The notes below the pieces were generated by a model. The model was not told the DNA's origin. It worked only from the letters and a program-made list of their open reading frames with translations, and did not search any database. A stretch of DNA of 6,747 nt. It comes from Bacteroidota bacterium. GTDB lineage: Bacteria > Bacteroidota > Bacteroidia > Bacteroidales > UBA1402. Shown piece by piece: positions 5,395 to 6,747 of the stretch; the stretch's first letter is position 1, and the number at the start of each line of letters is the position of its first letter. The stretch covers positions 1-6,747 of the forward strand of contig JAUZOU010000165.1 in NCBI GenBank assembly GCA_030706285.1, written 5' to 3'. A program made the position numbers and the translations under genes.

Positions 5395-6747
5395 TTATCT
5401 TACAAATTTATTAATTGCATCGATATAAGCTTCAACAGAAGCGGTAACAATATCGGTATTACCTGAAAAGCCATAATAGACACGACCTTCATGTTCCACT
5501 TGCATATGAACCTTACCGGTATCGTCGCTGCCCTTCGAAATGGCTTGAATCAGGAATTCTTTCAAGATCATTTCCCGTTTGATGATGTTCTTCAATGCTT
5601 TAATGGCCGCATCCACAGGCCCATTACCGGAGGCAGTTGCTTCGAATTTTTCACCGGCAATATCCAGACAAATACAGGCGACTGGTTTGACCCCTTTCCC
5701 AGAAACAACCTGAAGGCTGTCCAGTTTAATGTGCTTGTTCTTTGAAAGTTCGACACCGACCAATAACATGATATCATCGTCATTGACCACTTTTTTACGA
5801 TCAGCCAGTTTCAGGAATTCGTTATAGACTTGTGTCAGCTTTTCACCGTCCACCTCTAAGCCAAGTACCTGCAAACGGTGTTTCAGGGCAGCCCGTCCGC
5901 TTCTGGCTGTCAGGATAATGGAACTGTCGTCCAAGCCGATATCCTTCGGATCAATAATTTCGTAATTTTCACGGTTTTTCAGCACCCCATCCTGGTGAAT
6001 ACCGGAAGAATGGGCAAAGGCATTACGCCCTACAATGGCTTTGTTCGGCTGGATCGGCATATTCATCAGACTTGAAACCATGCGGCTCAGTTTAATGATG
6101 TGTTTGGTATTGATGTTGGTAGTCAGATCAATACCTTTATGACATCTCAGGATCATGGCGATTTCTTCGAGTGCCGTATTACCAGCGCGTTCGCCAATGC
6201 CATTGATGGTGACTTCCACTTGACGGGCACCGTTCAGAATGCCTGACATGGTATTGGCGGTAGCCATGCCAAGGTCATTGTGGCAATGAGTCGAGATGAT
6301 GGCATGTTGGATGCCATTCACATGCTCCATCAAATAGTTGATTTTCTGTCCATATTCGGCTGGCAGGCAATAACCGGTCGTATCCGGAATATTTACGACG
6401 GTGGCACCGGCCTTTATGACAGCTTCCACTACTCTAGCCAGGTATTCATTGTCGGTGCGGCCCGCATCTTCCGCATAAAATTCCACATCTTCCACGTATT
6501 TCTTCGCATACTTCACACAAGCCACTGCCCGTTCAAGTATTTCATCCTGAGTGGAGTTGAATTTATACTTGATATGATACTCGGATGTCCCGATGCCGGT
6601 ATGTATCCGCTTGTGTTTGGCATATTTCAGTGCATCGGCTGCCGTATCTATATCTTTTTCCACGGCTCTTGTCAACGCACAAATGGTTGGCCACGTCACA
6701 GCTTTACTGATTTCTACCACCGAATTGAAATCTCCGGGACTTGAAAT
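5395..6747 (-). CDS. leuA: 2-isopropylmalate synthase (LeuA), 5' end outside the window
   Basis: LeuA condenses 2-oxoisovalerate with acetyl-CoA to give 2-isopropylmalate, the committed and normally leucine-inhibited step. The open frame reaches the right edge with no stop; 450 codons are visible, starting ISSPGDFNSV, which aligns with about residue 49 of E. coli LeuA. About 48 residues are therefore missing, including the DTTLRDGEQ block. A GTG at 6718-6720 is internal, not the start. Counting from the first visible codon: RIHTGIGTS at 47-55, FYAEDAGRT at 90-98, metal histidines H154 and H156 in HCHND, N190 in GERAGN, catalytic H251 within AHSSGIHQDG, and a C-terminal regulatory domain from about 330, with SGNGPVDAA at 373-381. 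Estimated full length near 500 residues fits bacterial LeuA. It is the first visible gene of the operon, 40 nt before leuC; its promoter lies beyond the window. Confidence 0.96.
   Translation of the reverse strand: MSSPGDFNSVVEISKAVTWPTICALTRAVEKDIDTAADALKYAKHKRIHTGIGTSEYHIKYKFNSTQDEILERAVACVKYAKKYVEDVEFYAEDAGRTDNEYLARVVEAVIKAGATVVNIPDTTGYCLPAEYGQKINYLMEHVNGIQHAIISTHCHNDLGMATANTMSGILNGARQVEVTINGIGERAGNTALEEIAMILRCHKGIDLTTNINTKHIIKLSRMVSSLMNMPIQPNKAIVGRNAFAHSSGIHQDGVLKNRENYEIIDPKDIGLDDSSIILTARSGRAALKHRLQVLGLEVDGEKLTQVYNEFLKLADRKKVVNDDDIMLLVGVELSKNKHIKLDSLQVVSGKGVKPVACICLDIAGEKFEATASGNGPVDAAIKALKNIIKREMILKEFLIQAISKGSDDTGKVHMQVEHEGRVYYGFSGNTDIVTASVEAYIDAINKFVR

Noticed and set aside
6718..6720. 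GTG as the start codon of leuA
   Set aside because: The frame stays open to the right edge, and the nine upstream codons encode ISSPGDFNS, a conserved LeuA block. The true start is outside the window.
6280..6744. Plus-strand frame of 154 codons opposite leuA
   Set aside because: It is antisense to a clearly conserved LeuA barrel, with no motif of its own.
1..6747. Mobile element, CRISPR array or defence system
   Set aside because: No transposase, integrase, spaced repeats, tRNA or defence-type protein is visible; the window is a coherent amino-acid biosynthesis operon.

Overview
This window carries a leucine biosynthesis operon read entirely from the minus strand. In transcription order (right to left) it holds leuA (5' end cut off by the right edge), leuC, a small hot-dog thioesterase gene, leuD, a second leuA-like condensing-enzyme gene that looks like a citramalate synthase (cimA-type), and leuB. 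A strong hairpin terminator lies just past leuB at 13-62. The six genes take up almost the whole window and all visible reading frames are intact. No tRNA, rRNA, CRISPR, insertion sequence, phage or toxin gene was seen.

The likely source is a member of the Bacteroidota, most probably Bacteroidales. The gene order leuA-leuC-leuD-leuA2-leuB, with two condensing-enzyme paralogues flanking leuCD, is one I associate with Bacteroides and its relatives. The protein wording fits too (for example HGSYPQAAG in LeuB and IHTGIGTS in LeuA), as does the lack of clear Shine-Dalgarno sequences before the start codons. This is recognition from memory, not a database match.

Region by region: 13-62 is a 21-bp perfect inverted repeat with T/A tracts that can terminate in both directions; 79-1149 is leuB; 1150-1291 is a 142-bp non-coding gap with a possible 27-codon upstream ORF and a repeated start context; 1292-2809 is the cimA-like gene; 2841-3431 is leuD; 3432-3529 is a 98-bp gap with a weak hairpin followed by T residues on the minus strand; 3530-3958 is the thioesterase; 3963-5354 is leuC; 5395-6747 is the partial leuA.

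Together LeuA, LeuCD and LeuB convert 2-oxoisovalerate plus acetyl-CoA to the leucine precursor 2-oxoisocaproate. If the second synthase makes citramalate from pyruvate and acetyl-CoA, the same LeuCD and LeuB would also make 2-oxobutyrate, giving a threonine-independent route to isoleucine. The least explained member is the thioesterase, whose start lies 4 nt past the leuC stop. The operon promoter and any leader peptide would be upstream of leuA, outside the window. This is mostly a known core-metabolic locus; the points worth a second look are the cimA-like paralogue, the embedded thioesterase and the two longer intergenic gaps.
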